64,000 bases of DNA from Kuafuiihalomonas sp039024635. GTDB lineage: Bacteria > Myxococcota > Kuafuiibacteriia > Kuafuiibacteriales > Kuafuiibacteriaceae. Shown here in pieces: positions 51,447 through 59,692 of the stretch. How positions within the stretch are numbered: position 1 is the stretch's first letter; every line of letters starts with the position of its first letter. The notes under the pieces were generated by a model. The model had not been told where the DNA came from, searched no databases, and worked only from the letters and a program-made list of their open reading frames with translations. A program made the translations under genes and the position numbers. The stretch spans positions 1 through 64,000 of the forward strand of contig JBCCQA010000008.1 in the NCBI GenBank assembly GCA_039024635.1. Reading direction: 5' to 3'.

Positions 51447-52958
51447 ATGTCCCTGCTGGTGCTGCTTGGGACCGGCTGTCAACCAGGCGTCTGCTCGCCG
51501 GATGCTCCCGAAGCCGAGCCGCCTGCGCCGACTCTCGTCATCGGGACGACCTCGGAACCTTCGAGCCTCGATCCCCTTCGGCTCGTCCGTTTCGGAGAAC
51601 GCGAGGTCCTCCAGCTCATGCGCCGAGAACTGCTGCAGTTCGACTCGGCATGGCGTCGGGTCCCGGACGCTGCCCTCCAGGTGCCCACTGCCACCCGGAC
51701 GCAATCTGGGCTGCGCGTCGACTGGACCCTGAGAGAACGGCGCTGGTCCGATGGCCGGCCTCTGAGCACGGTCGACATCCTCACCGCTTGGAGGCGTGAA
51801 CGAGAGGACCCCGAGGCGCCCAACCACGAAGTCGCTCGGTCCGTGCAGCTCGAGGCCATCGATGGACGGCGCTTTGTAGCGCTTTGGTCCGAGGCTAGGA
51901 GCGACGTCACCGCCCCCAGGGTTCACACGATTTATCCGGCCGAGGTGAACGAGGACGGCGGGCCATTCGACGGACCGTTCACGCTCGCCCAATGGAGGCC
52001 AGGGGTCGCGATGGAGCTCGTGCCCAACCCCCATTGGCCCGGACCCGGCCCTCACCTGCCGCGCATCGTCGTGCGCTTCTTCCCGGGCGAAGAGGCTCTG
52101 GCCACGGCAGTGGCGACCGGTCAGGTTGATGTCGTCTTGGAGGGCACGAGCCTGAGCGCCGCTCGCTTGGCGCAGCTCGCCAAGGCAAAGGGAGAAGGGC
52201 TCGTTGAGCTGGCGCCGGGCAGCGTGATGCTTCATTTGGACCCTCGTCACGATCATCCGGCCTTGGGGCGGACCCAGGTGCGTCGGCTGCTTTCCCAGAG
52301 CCTGGACCGAAAGACGCTCGTCGACCTCGCCTACGATGGGGCGGCGCAGATGGCCGAAGGCCTCTTTCCTCCGAGTCACCGAGGCTACGGAACTTCCGCG
52401 CCTGCACCGAGCGTCCCGCCCGATGCGACGGCGCTCGAAGTCGTCTGGACGGGCAGCAAGCAGCTGCGGCTGCAGTTCGCCTCCGGGAGCCCGGCCGCGG
52501 AAGCGGTGGCAAGCTACATTCAGCAGCGTTTCGGCGAGCTTGGCCTTCAGGTCGCGCTCGAGGCTCTTCCTCTTTCGGTGCTCTTTCAACGCATGCGAGA
52601 GGGCACGCAGGGCGAGTTGACACTCTTTGCCTGGCGGATTCGGCCCGACTGGGACGGTCGCTCCATTCTCCACGGAGAAGGCCGCCAGAACTGGATCCGT
52701 TTCCAGGACGATGCTCTGGATGGCGCGCTGGACGCATTGAGGGGAGAGCTCGACCCGGAGGCCTGGGAGGCGGCCGCCCAGCGGGTCGACGGGCGCTTCC
52801 GGACTTTGATCCCCATCATCCCCCTCGTGTTTCGCCAGGTTGCTTCGCTTCGACCCCGGGGTCTCGGTCCCTGGCGGCCCACCGGGACCACGACCCCAGT
52901 GACCTGGAATGCGGAGCACTGGCGCTGGAACATGGACGAGGGCGCCGCATCACCGTAG
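51447..52958 (+). CDS. Peptide-type ABC transporter solute-binding lipoprotein
   Basis: About 503 aa from the ATG at 51447, giving MSLLVLLGTGC, a short signal with lipobox GTGC; a GTG at 51438 is also possible. The mature part is an SBP_bac_5 (DppA/OppA-type) domain: IGTTSEPSSLDPLRLVRFGE, RWSDGRPLSTVDILTAWRRE, DVVLEGTSLSAARLAQLA, then VRRLLSQSLDRKTLVDLAYD. It binds peptides or similar solutes outside the membrane. The signal lacks the usual N-terminal positive charge. It is 10 bp upstream of the kinase gene and heads the four-gene operon. Confidence 0.83.
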   Translation: MSLLVLLGTGCQPGVCSPDAPEAEPPAPTLVIGTTSEPSSLDPLRLVRFGEREVLQLMRRELLQFDSAWRRVPDAALQVPTATRTQSGLRVDWTLRERRWSDGRPLSTVDILTAWRREREDPEAPNHEVARSVQLEAIDGRRFVALWSEARSDVTAPRVHTIYPAEVNEDGGPFDGPFTLAQWRPGVAMELVPNPHWPGPGPHLPRIVVRFFPGEEALATAVATGQVDVVLEGTSLSAARLAQLAKAKGEGLVELAPGSVMLHLDPRHDHPALGRTQVRRLLSQSLDRKTLVDLAYDGAAQMAEGLFPPSHRGYGTSAPAPSVPPDATALEVVWTGSKQLRLQFASGSPAAEAVASYIQQRFGELGLQVALEALPLSVLFQRMREGTQGELTLFAWRIRPDWDGRSILHGEGRQNWIRFQDDALDGALDALRGELDPEAWEAAAQRVDGRFRTLIPIIPLVFRQVASLRPRGLGPWRPTGTTTPVTWNAEHWRWNMDEGAASP

Positions 52959-52968
52959 TCTTGCAGAA

Positions 52969-54183
52969 GTGGCTGGCGAGGCCCTCAATCTGAACGGGGA
53001 GGGGATTCGGACCTTCGCCGGCTTCGGTCTCACCCGCGTCGTCGCCCGGGGCGGCATGGCCGACGTGTACCGGGCCAAGGCTCTCAATCGCCTCGACGGC
53101 CCCTGGCTGGCCCTCAAGGTCATGCGCCAGTCCTACGACCACGATGCCCTTCGACATCGCCTCTTCGCGCGGGAGGTTCGAATCGCCCAGCACCTCGTGC
53201 ATCCCAACGTAGTGCGTGTCTTGACGTCGGGCGAAGAGCAAGAGCGCCCCTACCTGGTGATGGAGTATGTGGGGGGCCGCGACGCAGAGAGCTTCTTGGG
53301 ACGCAAGCGCAACAGCTTGCCTTTCGAGCTGGTGCTCTCGCTCGGCGCGCAGGCCGCGCGAGGTCTAGGCCACGCTCATCGGGCTCATGACGCGGGTCGC
53401 CCCCTTCACATCGTGCACCGCGACGTGAGTCCCGGGAACATTCGGATCGCCTGGAACGGCACGGTGAAGGTCCTCGACTTCGGAGTGGCTCGGCTTCGGG
53501 AGCAGAATGAACCCGCCACCCAGACCGGCGTCCTTCGTGGCAAGTTCGCCTATATGTCGCCCGAGCAGGCCGACGGTCGGGACGTGGACGCTCGAAGCGA
53601 CGTATTCAGCTTGGGAGTCGTACTCTACGAGATGCTCGTGGGCCGATCGGCTTTTCGGGGGGAGGGCCCTATCGACACCCTCGATCGGGTGCGAGCGCTG
53701 AAGCTTCCCTTGCCGAGCGAGTGCCGCATCGGCCTGTCGAAGGACGTCGATCGCCTTCTGGCTCGCTGCCTGGCCAAGGACCCCGCCTATCGGTTCCCCG
53801 ACTGCCAAGCCATGGCCGACGCCTTCGACGAAGTCCTGGCCCGCCGGCGTTTCGACGGACGTCGAGCCTGGGCCGATTACTTGGCCACAGTCCACGCCAA
53901 GGAGCATGGCCAGGAGCAGCGCCTCCTCGACGAAGAAAGCGAGTGGCTCGAGCGACGTGGACCGGAGGCCTCCCCCTCACCCGGAACGACCCTACGCCTG
54001 GAAGGCCAATCGGTCTTGTCGCCAGCGGTCGCGGTCAAGCGGCGACGCTTTCCGGTCTGGACGCTAGCGAGCGTCGTGCTCCTCCTTCTCGGCCTGGGCG
54101 CCATGATCTGGAGTTTCAGCGACCGATCCTCGGTCCGCCGGGTGGCCCCGGTGCAGATGGAGCTGTCGGAGGACGACCCCTGA
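52969..54183 (+). CDS. Membrane Ser/Thr protein kinase embedded in an ABC transporter operon
   Basis: A 404-aa protein from the GTG at 52969. Hanks-type kinase domain (about 20-290): GFGLTRVVARGGMADVYRAK (Gly-rich loop), LALKVM (Lys), IVHRDVSPGNIRI (catalytic loop), VLDFGVAR and GKFAYMSPEQADGRDVDARS. All catalytic residues are kept. One transmembrane helix (FPVWTLASVVLLLLGLGAMI) lies near residue 370, leaving only about 20 residues outside, so there is no extracellular sensor domain. It lies between the binding-protein gene and two permease genes, and its stop overlaps the permease start. I infer control of transport, or sensing through the transporter. Confidence 0.9.
   Translation: MAGEALNLNGEGIRTFAGFGLTRVVARGGMADVYRAKALNRLDGPWLALKVMRQSYDHDALRHRLFAREVRIAQHLVHPNVVRVLTSGEEQERPYLVMEYVGGRDAESFLGRKRNSLPFELVLSLGAQAARGLGHAHRAHDAGRPLHIVHRDVSPGNIRIAWNGTVKVLDFGVARLREQNEPATQTGVLRGKFAYMSPEQADGRDVDARSDVFSLGVVLYEMLVGRSAFRGEGPIDTLDRVRALKLPLPSECRIGLSKDVDRLLARCLAKDPAYRFPDCQAMADAFDEVLARRRFDGRRAWADYLATVHAKEHGQEQRLLDEESEWLERRGPEASPSPGTTLRLEGQSVLSPAVAVKRRRFPVWTLASVVLLLLGLGAMIWSFSDRSSVRRVAPVQMELSEDDP
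54168..54182 (+). promoter_or_regulatory. Shine-Dalgarno site and CTG start of the first permease
   Basis: GGAGG (54168-54172) lies 7 nt before CTG (54180-54182), which overlaps the kinase TGA as CTGA. No ATG, GTG or TTG in this frame lies close upstream, and starting later would cut the first transmembrane helix. This site decides the start. Confidence 0.6.
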
Positions 54184-55052
54184 TTCTTCGCGTCGGACTG
54201 GCGGGGACATTCTGGGTCCTGCTCTCGATCTTGGCCTTCGCCTTGATGGATGCGCTGCCGGCGCCAGCCATGACGGACGTGGGCGCCCCGGACGCGAAGC
54301 CAGGCTCGGCCCTACTTGCGCTCCTGCGAGGAGAAGTCGGGCTGTCGGTCCGCTACGGTCGGCCGGTTTGGGAAGTCATGGTGCCTCGACTTTGGGCAAC
54401 CTTGGCTCTGATGGGCCCTGCCTTGGCCCTGTCCTTCTTGCTCGCCCTCGGCATCGGTCTCGGCAGTGCGCGCTGGGCCCGGGCTGGATTCGGTCGCGGG
54501 CTCCACGCGGGCCTGCTCCTCTTCTCCAGCATGCCGATGCACTGGGTCGGCCTCGTTCTGGTGTGGATCCTGGTCGTTCAAACCGGCTGGATGACGCTCG
54601 GAGACCGGGATCCTTTCGCGGACCCGAGCCCGTCTTTTGCCCAGCGGGCGCTTCCGCTCGTCACCGTCGTTGCCTTCTACGTCGCGCGCTGGGGACGCCA
54701 CGTCCGGAGCGTGGCGCTCGAACGATTGGAGGCATCAGACGTTCGATTCGCGCGCTCACTGGGCTGCGATGAAAAGACCATACTCCTGCGCTTCGTGGCC
54801 CCAGGCGCCGCGGTGCCCCTCGTCGCCCTCGTGGCTCAGTCCTTTCCCGTTTTGGCCTCGGGCTTGGTCGTGGTCGAGACGGTGTTCGGCTACCCGGGGA
54901 TGGGTCGGCTCATCTTCGACAGCGTGGTGCTTCGAGACGCACCCGTAGCTGCGTCCGGCTTCTCGCTCTACGCCGGACTGACCTTTGCCGCCACGAGTCT
55001 GGGCGACGAGGTTCATCGCCGGCTGGACCCCCGCGTACGAGGCCGGCCTTGA
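54180..55052 (+). CDS. ABC transporter permease, DppB type
   Basis: A 290-aa inner-membrane permease, apparently starting at the non-canonical CTG at 54180 behind a perfect GGAGG. The first helix (LRVGLAGTFWVLLSILAFAL) and following PAPA match the DppB/OppB start. Further helices are LWATLALMGPALALSFLLAL and GLVLVWILVVQTG. The EAA loop that docks the ATPase is EASDVRFARSLGCDEKTILL then RFVAPG. The family moves peptides or nickel. No ATPase gene is seen nearby. Alternative starts are a TTG or ATG near 54231-54256, which would cut the first helix. Confidence 0.82.
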   Translation: MILRVGLAGTFWVLLSILAFALMDALPAPAMTDVGAPDAKPGSALLALLRGEVGLSVRYGRPVWEVMVPRLWATLALMGPALALSFLLALGIGLGSARWARAGFGRGLHAGLLLFSSMPMHWVGLVLVWILVVQTGWMTLGDRDPFADPSPSFAQRALPLVTVVAFYVARWGRHVRSVALERLEASDVRFARSLGCDEKTILLRFVAPGAAVPLVALVAQSFPVLASGLVVVETVFGYPGMGRLIFDSVVLRDAPVAASGFSLYAGLTFAATSLGDEVHRRLDPRVRGRP

Positions 55053-55888
55053 AACCGCTGGGCTTCATCGTGGCCGCCGCCATCCTCCTTCCCTTGCTGA
55101 GTCTGGCGACGGGGCTAGATCCCTGGACGCTGCAGCCTGATCTTCGCCTCGAAGCACCGAGCTGGGCCCATCCGCTCGGAAGAGACGACTTGGGTCGAGA
55201 CATGCTGGCACGCCTCATCCTCGGCTTCAGCGTCTCGGTCGGCGTGGCGGGCGTCAGTGCTTTGGGCGCGACGGCGCTGGGGGCAGGGCTAGGCGTTTGG
55301 GCGGGGACTCGAAGGGGCTGGGTAGACCTCGTCCTCAGCCGCGGCATGGAGTTGACCCAGTCTATTCCCAAGCTCCCGCTGCTCATCCTGGTCGGGAGTG
55401 TCGATCTGACCCGATTCGGCCTTCCCGTGGGCTTCGTCACCATCCTCCTTCGCCTGGTGGTGCTCTTCATCCTCCTGGGTTGGTTGACCGCGTTCCGGGT
55501 GGTGCGACAGTCGAGCCTGGAAATCGCGGCGCGCCCCTTCGTCGAAGCCTCTCGGGTTCTCGGCATGGGCGAGGCTCGGCTGGTCTTCCGGCACGTGCTT
55601 CCTCATGTGGCGGCCCCCCTGCGCGTCGTGCTCGCCATCGCCTTCAGCGAGTTCGTGCTCTTGGAGTCGGGCCTGTCCTTTCTGGGCCTCGGTGTACCTG
55701 CGCCTTGGCCGTCGCTCGGCCAACTGATGGCCCGAGGAGCGAGCAGCGGCGGCGCGGCCCTGATCTTGGCCCCGGGCCTGGCCACCGCCGCGATGCTGTG
55801 GTGGGTGGGCGCACGCATCGATCCCGGAGCTCGTCCATCGAATAAATCTGGCCAGATGGCGGTGGATGCGTCGGACCGGCCGCGTTAG
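55049..55888 (+). CDS. ABC transporter permease, DppC type
   Basis: A 279-aa permease starting at the TTG at 55049 (TTGA overlap with the previous stop; GAGG 6 nt before). DppC landmarks: APSWAHPLGRDDLGRDMLAR (the HPLGTDxxGRD motif), LILGFSVSVGVAGVSALGAT and the EAA loop ARPFVEASRVLGMGEARLVF then RHVLPH, then LESGLSFLGLGVPAPWPSLG. The second half of a heterodimeric channel with the DppB-type protein. The next gene is purA, not an ATPase. Confidence 0.88.
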   Translation: MKPLGFIVAAAILLPLLSLATGLDPWTLQPDLRLEAPSWAHPLGRDDLGRDMLARLILGFSVSVGVAGVSALGATALGAGLGVWAGTRRGWVDLVLSRGMELTQSIPKLPLLILVGSVDLTRFGLPVGFVTILLRLVVLFILLGWLTAFRVVRQSSLEIAARPFVEASRVLGMGEARLVFRHVLPHVAAPLRVVLAIAFSEFVLLESGLSFLGLGVPAPWPSLGQLMARGASSGGAALILAPGLATAAMLWWVGARIDPGARPSNKSGQMAVDASDRPR

Positions 55889-55899
55889 CTTCCCGCCGG

Positions 55900-57177
55900 A
55901 TGAACGCCGTCGTCGTCGGGGCCCAGTGGGGCGATGAAGGGAAGGGCAAGGTCGTCGACCGCTACGCCGCTCGGGCCCAATGGGTGGTCCGCTACCAGGG
56001 CGGAAACAACGCGGGCCATACCCTGGTCGTGAACGGCGAGAAGACGATACTCCATCTCATCCCCAGCGGAATTCTCAATCCCGAGGTCCGCTGCGCCATT
56101 GGGAACGGCCTCGTCGTGGATCTCGACGTCTTGACCCGCGAGATGGACGCGCTGGCCGGCCGAGGCCTGGATCTGTCGGACAGGCTGCTCATCAGCCCCG
56201 CCGCCCATTTGATCCTCCCCCATCACCGAGCCCTGGATCGGGCCCGAGAGCGCAAGGACGCCATCGGCACCACGGGCCGAGGCATCGGTCCCGCCTACGA
56301 GGACAAAGTCTCCCGACGGGGCGTTCGGGTGGGGGACCTCTTCAACCCGGACCGTCTCGGAGCCCGGATTCGGGCCCGGCTTCCCGAGGTCGAGGCCCAA
56401 CTGGGCTTCCTCGGAGAATCAGATCCGGGCCTGGACGCCGACGCCATCATCGAGTCCTGCTTGGCCCATGCCGAGCGGCTGCGCCCCCACGTTGCCGACG
56501 TTGGGGAAGCTCTTTGGCAGGCGCAGAAGACCGGTGAGCGCATCCTCTTCGAGGGCGCCCAGGGGGTCCTCCTGGACATCGATCACGGCACCTATCCCTA
56601 CGTCACGTCTTCGAACACCGTAAGCGGTCAGGCCTCCAGCGGAACCGGCGTGGGACCGAATGCGGTCGGACGGGTGGTCGGAATCCTGAAAGCCTACTGC
56701 ACGAGGGTCGGCAGCGGTCCTTTCCCGAGCGAACTCCGGGCGGAGGAGGCCGAACGCTTGCGTCAGGCGGGAGGAGAGTTCGGCGCGACGACCGGCCGCC
56801 CTCGCCGCTGCGGTTGGCTGGATCTGGTCGCGCTGCGCTACGCCGTTCGTGTGGCCGGCATCCAACAGATAGTGGTGACAAAGCTGGATGTCTTGGGAGG
56901 CTTCGGCGATCTGCCAGTGTGTACCGCCTACGAGGTCGACGGACGGCGTATTGACAACTACCCCGAGGACCCCGACGTGCTCGAGCGAGCCGTGCCCGTC
57001 TTGGAGAATCGTCCCGGTTTTCCCCGTTTCGAGGGGGCTAGAAGTCTCGACGATCTGCCCGCCGAAGCGCGAAGCTACGTAGAAGGCATCGCGCAGGTGC
57101 TCGAGGTCGACCTGGCCCTAGTCTCCGTCGGCCCCGGACGAGGCGAGGACTTGGAGCTGATGGATCCCTTCGCCTGA
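55900..57177 (+). CDS. purA: Adenylosuccinate synthetase
   Basis: A 425-aa enzyme joining IMP and aspartate with GTP in AMP synthesis. Motifs: VVVGAQWGDEGKGKVVD (catalytic Asp and P-loop), YQGGNNAGHTLVV (catalytic His), TTGRGIGPAYEDKVSRRGVR, EGAQGVLLDIDHGTYPYVTS and VVTKLDVL. Full length. It starts 11 bp after the permease gene but is probably a housekeeping unit. Confidence 0.97.
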   Translation: MNAVVVGAQWGDEGKGKVVDRYAARAQWVVRYQGGNNAGHTLVVNGEKTILHLIPSGILNPEVRCAIGNGLVVDLDVLTREMDALAGRGLDLSDRLLISPAAHLILPHHRALDRARERKDAIGTTGRGIGPAYEDKVSRRGVRVGDLFNPDRLGARIRARLPEVEAQLGFLGESDPGLDADAIIESCLAHAERLRPHVADVGEALWQAQKTGERILFEGAQGVLLDIDHGTYPYVTSSNTVSGQASSGTGVGPNAVGRVVGILKAYCTRVGSGPFPSELRAEEAERLRQAGGEFGATTGRPRRCGWLDLVALRYAVRVAGIQQIVVTKLDVLGGFGDLPVCTAYEVDGRRIDNYPEDPDVLERAVPVLENRPGFPRFEGARSLDDLPAEARSYVEGIAQVLEVDLALVSVGPGRGEDLELMDPFA

Positions 57178-57196
57178 TTGAAGCTCAGAGGACGAC

Positions 57197-59692
57197 ATGG
57201 CCTACGACCCCAGCACCATCGAACCCCGCTGGCAGCAGTGGTGGCTCGAAGACGAGACCTTCAAAGCGGAGGACGACTTCGACAAGCCGAAGTTCTACGC
57301 CCTTTCGATGTTTCCATACCCTTCCGCCAAGGGGCTGCACGTGGGACACCCTGCCAGCTACCTTGCGGCGGACATCCTTGCCCGAAAACGAAGAGCGCAG
57401 GGCTTCAACGTCCTCCACCCCATGGGCTACGACGCCTTCGGTCTGCCAGCGGAGCAGCGGGCCATAGACGAGGGGGTGGCGCCTCAGGTCTCGACCGACG
57501 AGGCCATCGCCAACTTCCGCCGTCAGCTGCAGATGTGCGGCTTTTCCTATGACTGGTCCCGGGAACTCAGCACCGCGGAGCCGAGTTACTACAAGTGGAC
57601 CCAGTGGATCTTCACTAAGCTCGTCGAGAAAGGCCTGGCCTATCGCTCTGAGACCTTCGTGAACTGGTGCCCCGCCTTGGGCACCGTCCTCGCCAACGAC
57701 GAAGTCATCGACGGCAAGTCGGAGCGGGGCAACCATCCGGTTGAGCGCCGCCTGATGCCCCAGTGGATGGTCCGCATCACCGACTACGCCGAAGCACTGC
57801 GCACGGGCTTGGAGGATCTTGACTGGCCCGAGATGACGAAACTCGGTCAGCTCGAGCGCATCGGAAAGAGCGAAGGCGCCGAGATCGACTTCAAAGTTCA
57901 GGGCCACGACGAGCGCATCACCGTCTTCACGACTCGCCCCGATACCCTGTGGGGGGCGACCTACATGGTCATCGCCCCGGAGCACCCGCTGGTGGATCGC
58001 ATCGCCGTCCACCGGGAAGCGGTGTCGGCTTATCAGGCCCGCACTGCCGCCATGAGTGAGATAGATCGGCAGGCCAACAAGGAGAAGACGGGCGTCGACA
58101 CCGGCGCCCGTGCCGTGAACCCCGTCAACGGGGAAGTAGTTCCGGTATGGATCGCGGACTACGTGATCTACGGCTACGGCACCGGCGCCATCATGGCCGT
58201 TCCCGCCCACGATCAGCGAGACTGGGAGTTTGCCAATGCGATGCAGCTTCCGATCGTCGATGTGATTAGCGGACGAAGCTCAGACGAAGGTGCTCACGTG
58301 GGCGAGGGCGCGATGATCAATAGTGGGGCCTTCAACGGTACGCCGACGTCGGGGCGCCAGGCGATCTCGGTGGTGATCGACCACCTCGAGAAAGAGGCGC
58401 TGGGGCGGCGCAAGACGACTTACAAGCTTCGGGACTGGACCTTTGCCCGTCAGCGCTATTGGGGAGAGCCGATTCCCGTCCTGAAAGACGGCGATGAGGT
58501 TGTCCGCTGCCTTTCGGCAGAAGAGCTCCCCTTGGAGCTACCGCTGGTCGACGACTACAAACCAATGGGTACCGGCGCTTCTCCCTTGGCCCGAGCCGAA
58601 GGCTGGGTGCAGGTGCAGGAGGGCGATCAGACCCTTAGTCGCGAGACCGATACGATGCCAGGCTCGGCGGGATCGAGTTGGTACTTTCTCCGCTATTGCG
58701 ATCCTCACAACGAAGCGACCCTGTGCAGTCGAGAGGCTTCGGACTACTGGATGCCGCCCGACATCTATGTCGGAGGTCCGGAGCATACGGTCGGCCACCT
58801 CCTCTACGCGAGGATGTGGCAGCGCTTCCTCCACGACATCGGTGAGGTTCGAGACCCTGAGCCCTTCCCCAAGCTTCGGCATCAGGGGATGATCACCGCG
58901 TTCACCTACTACGACGCCCGTCGTCGCGTCGTGCCCTGGGACCAAGTCGAGGAGCGAGACGGCGGCTTCTTCAGGAAGGGCACCGACGAAGTCCTGGACC
59001 AGCGCATCGAGAAGATGTCGAAACGAAAGGGCAACGTCGTGAACCCGGACGAAGTCGTCCGAACCCAAGGCGCCGACGCCATGCGGGTCTACATCTGCTT
59101 CCTGGGCCCTCACGACCAGGACAAGCCGTGGTCGCCCACGGGCATCGAAGGCCAGCGCCGGTTCTTGGAGCGATTTTGGCGGCTCTTCCACGATGGCGAA
59201 GAGCCCGCGGTAAGCGAAGAGCCCCCTCACGAAGCCGCGCTGCGGGTCCTCCACCGAGCGATCGCCAAGGTCAACGAAGACATCGAGAGACTGGCCTTCA
59301 ACACCGCCATCTCCGCCCTGCACGTGGCCGTAAGGGAGCTGGGAGGTGTCCGAAGCCGCGCCATCCTCGAGCCTTTGGCCCAGTTGCTCTCGCCCTTTGC
59401 GCCGCACCTTGCCGAAGAGCTTTGGGCCAAAGCGCTGGGCCGCGAAGGCGGTATCAGCCGCGTTCCTTGGCCCCAGGCCGACACTCGCTATCTGGTTCGT
59501 GACAGGATCAAGATGGGAGTTCAGGTCCTCGGAAAGACCAGGGGAGAGATAGAGATCCCGCCCGATGCCCCAGAGGCGGAGGCCCTCGCGGCTGCTCAGG
59601 CCGAAGCGAGTGTGTCTCGTCACCTGGAGGGCAAGAGCCTCGTCAAAGTCATCTACAAGCCGGGTAAGATCCTGAACCTCGTCGTTCGGTGA
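57197..59692 (+). CDS. leuS: Leucyl-tRNA synthetase
   Basis: An 831-aa class I synthetase. The HIGH-type motif is PYPSAKGLHVGHPASYLAAD (about 37-56). The editing domain has TRPDTLWGATYMVIAPEHPL and VPAHDQRDWEFA, needed to clear misacylated tRNA. The KMSKS motif is KMSKRKGNVVNPDE (about 609). The ending AGG-like signal GGACGAC precedes the ATG. Its stop overlaps the MATE gene GTG (GTGA). Confidence 0.97.
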   Translation: MAYDPSTIEPRWQQWWLEDETFKAEDDFDKPKFYALSMFPYPSAKGLHVGHPASYLAADILARKRRAQGFNVLHPMGYDAFGLPAEQRAIDEGVAPQVSTDEAIANFRRQLQMCGFSYDWSRELSTAEPSYYKWTQWIFTKLVEKGLAYRSETFVNWCPALGTVLANDEVIDGKSERGNHPVERRLMPQWMVRITDYAEALRTGLEDLDWPEMTKLGQLERIGKSEGAEIDFKVQGHDERITVFTTRPDTLWGATYMVIAPEHPLVDRIAVHREAVSAYQARTAAMSEIDRQANKEKTGVDTGARAVNPVNGEVVPVWIADYVIYGYGTGAIMAVPAHDQRDWEFANAMQLPIVDVISGRSSDEGAHVGEGAMINSGAFNGTPTSGRQAISVVIDHLEKEALGRRKTTYKLRDWTFARQRYWGEPIPVLKDGDEVVRCLSAEELPLELPLVDDYKPMGTGASPLARAEGWVQVQEGDQTLSRETDTMPGSAGSSWYFLRYCDPHNEATLCSREASDYWMPPDIYVGGPEHTVGHLLYARMWQRFLHDIGEVRDPEPFPKLRHQGMITAFTYYDARRRVVPWDQVEERDGGFFRKGTDEVLDQRIEKMSKRKGNVVNPDEVVRTQGADAMRVYICFLGPHDQDKPWSPTGIEGQRRFLERFWRLFHDGEEPAVSEEPPHEAALRVLHRAIAKVNEDIERLAFNTAISALHVAVRELGGVRSRAILEPLAQLLSPFAPHLAEELWAKALGREGGISRVPWPQADTRYLVRDRIKMGVQVLGKTRGEIEIPPDAPEAEALAAAQAEASVSRHLEGKSLVKVIYKPGKILNLVVR

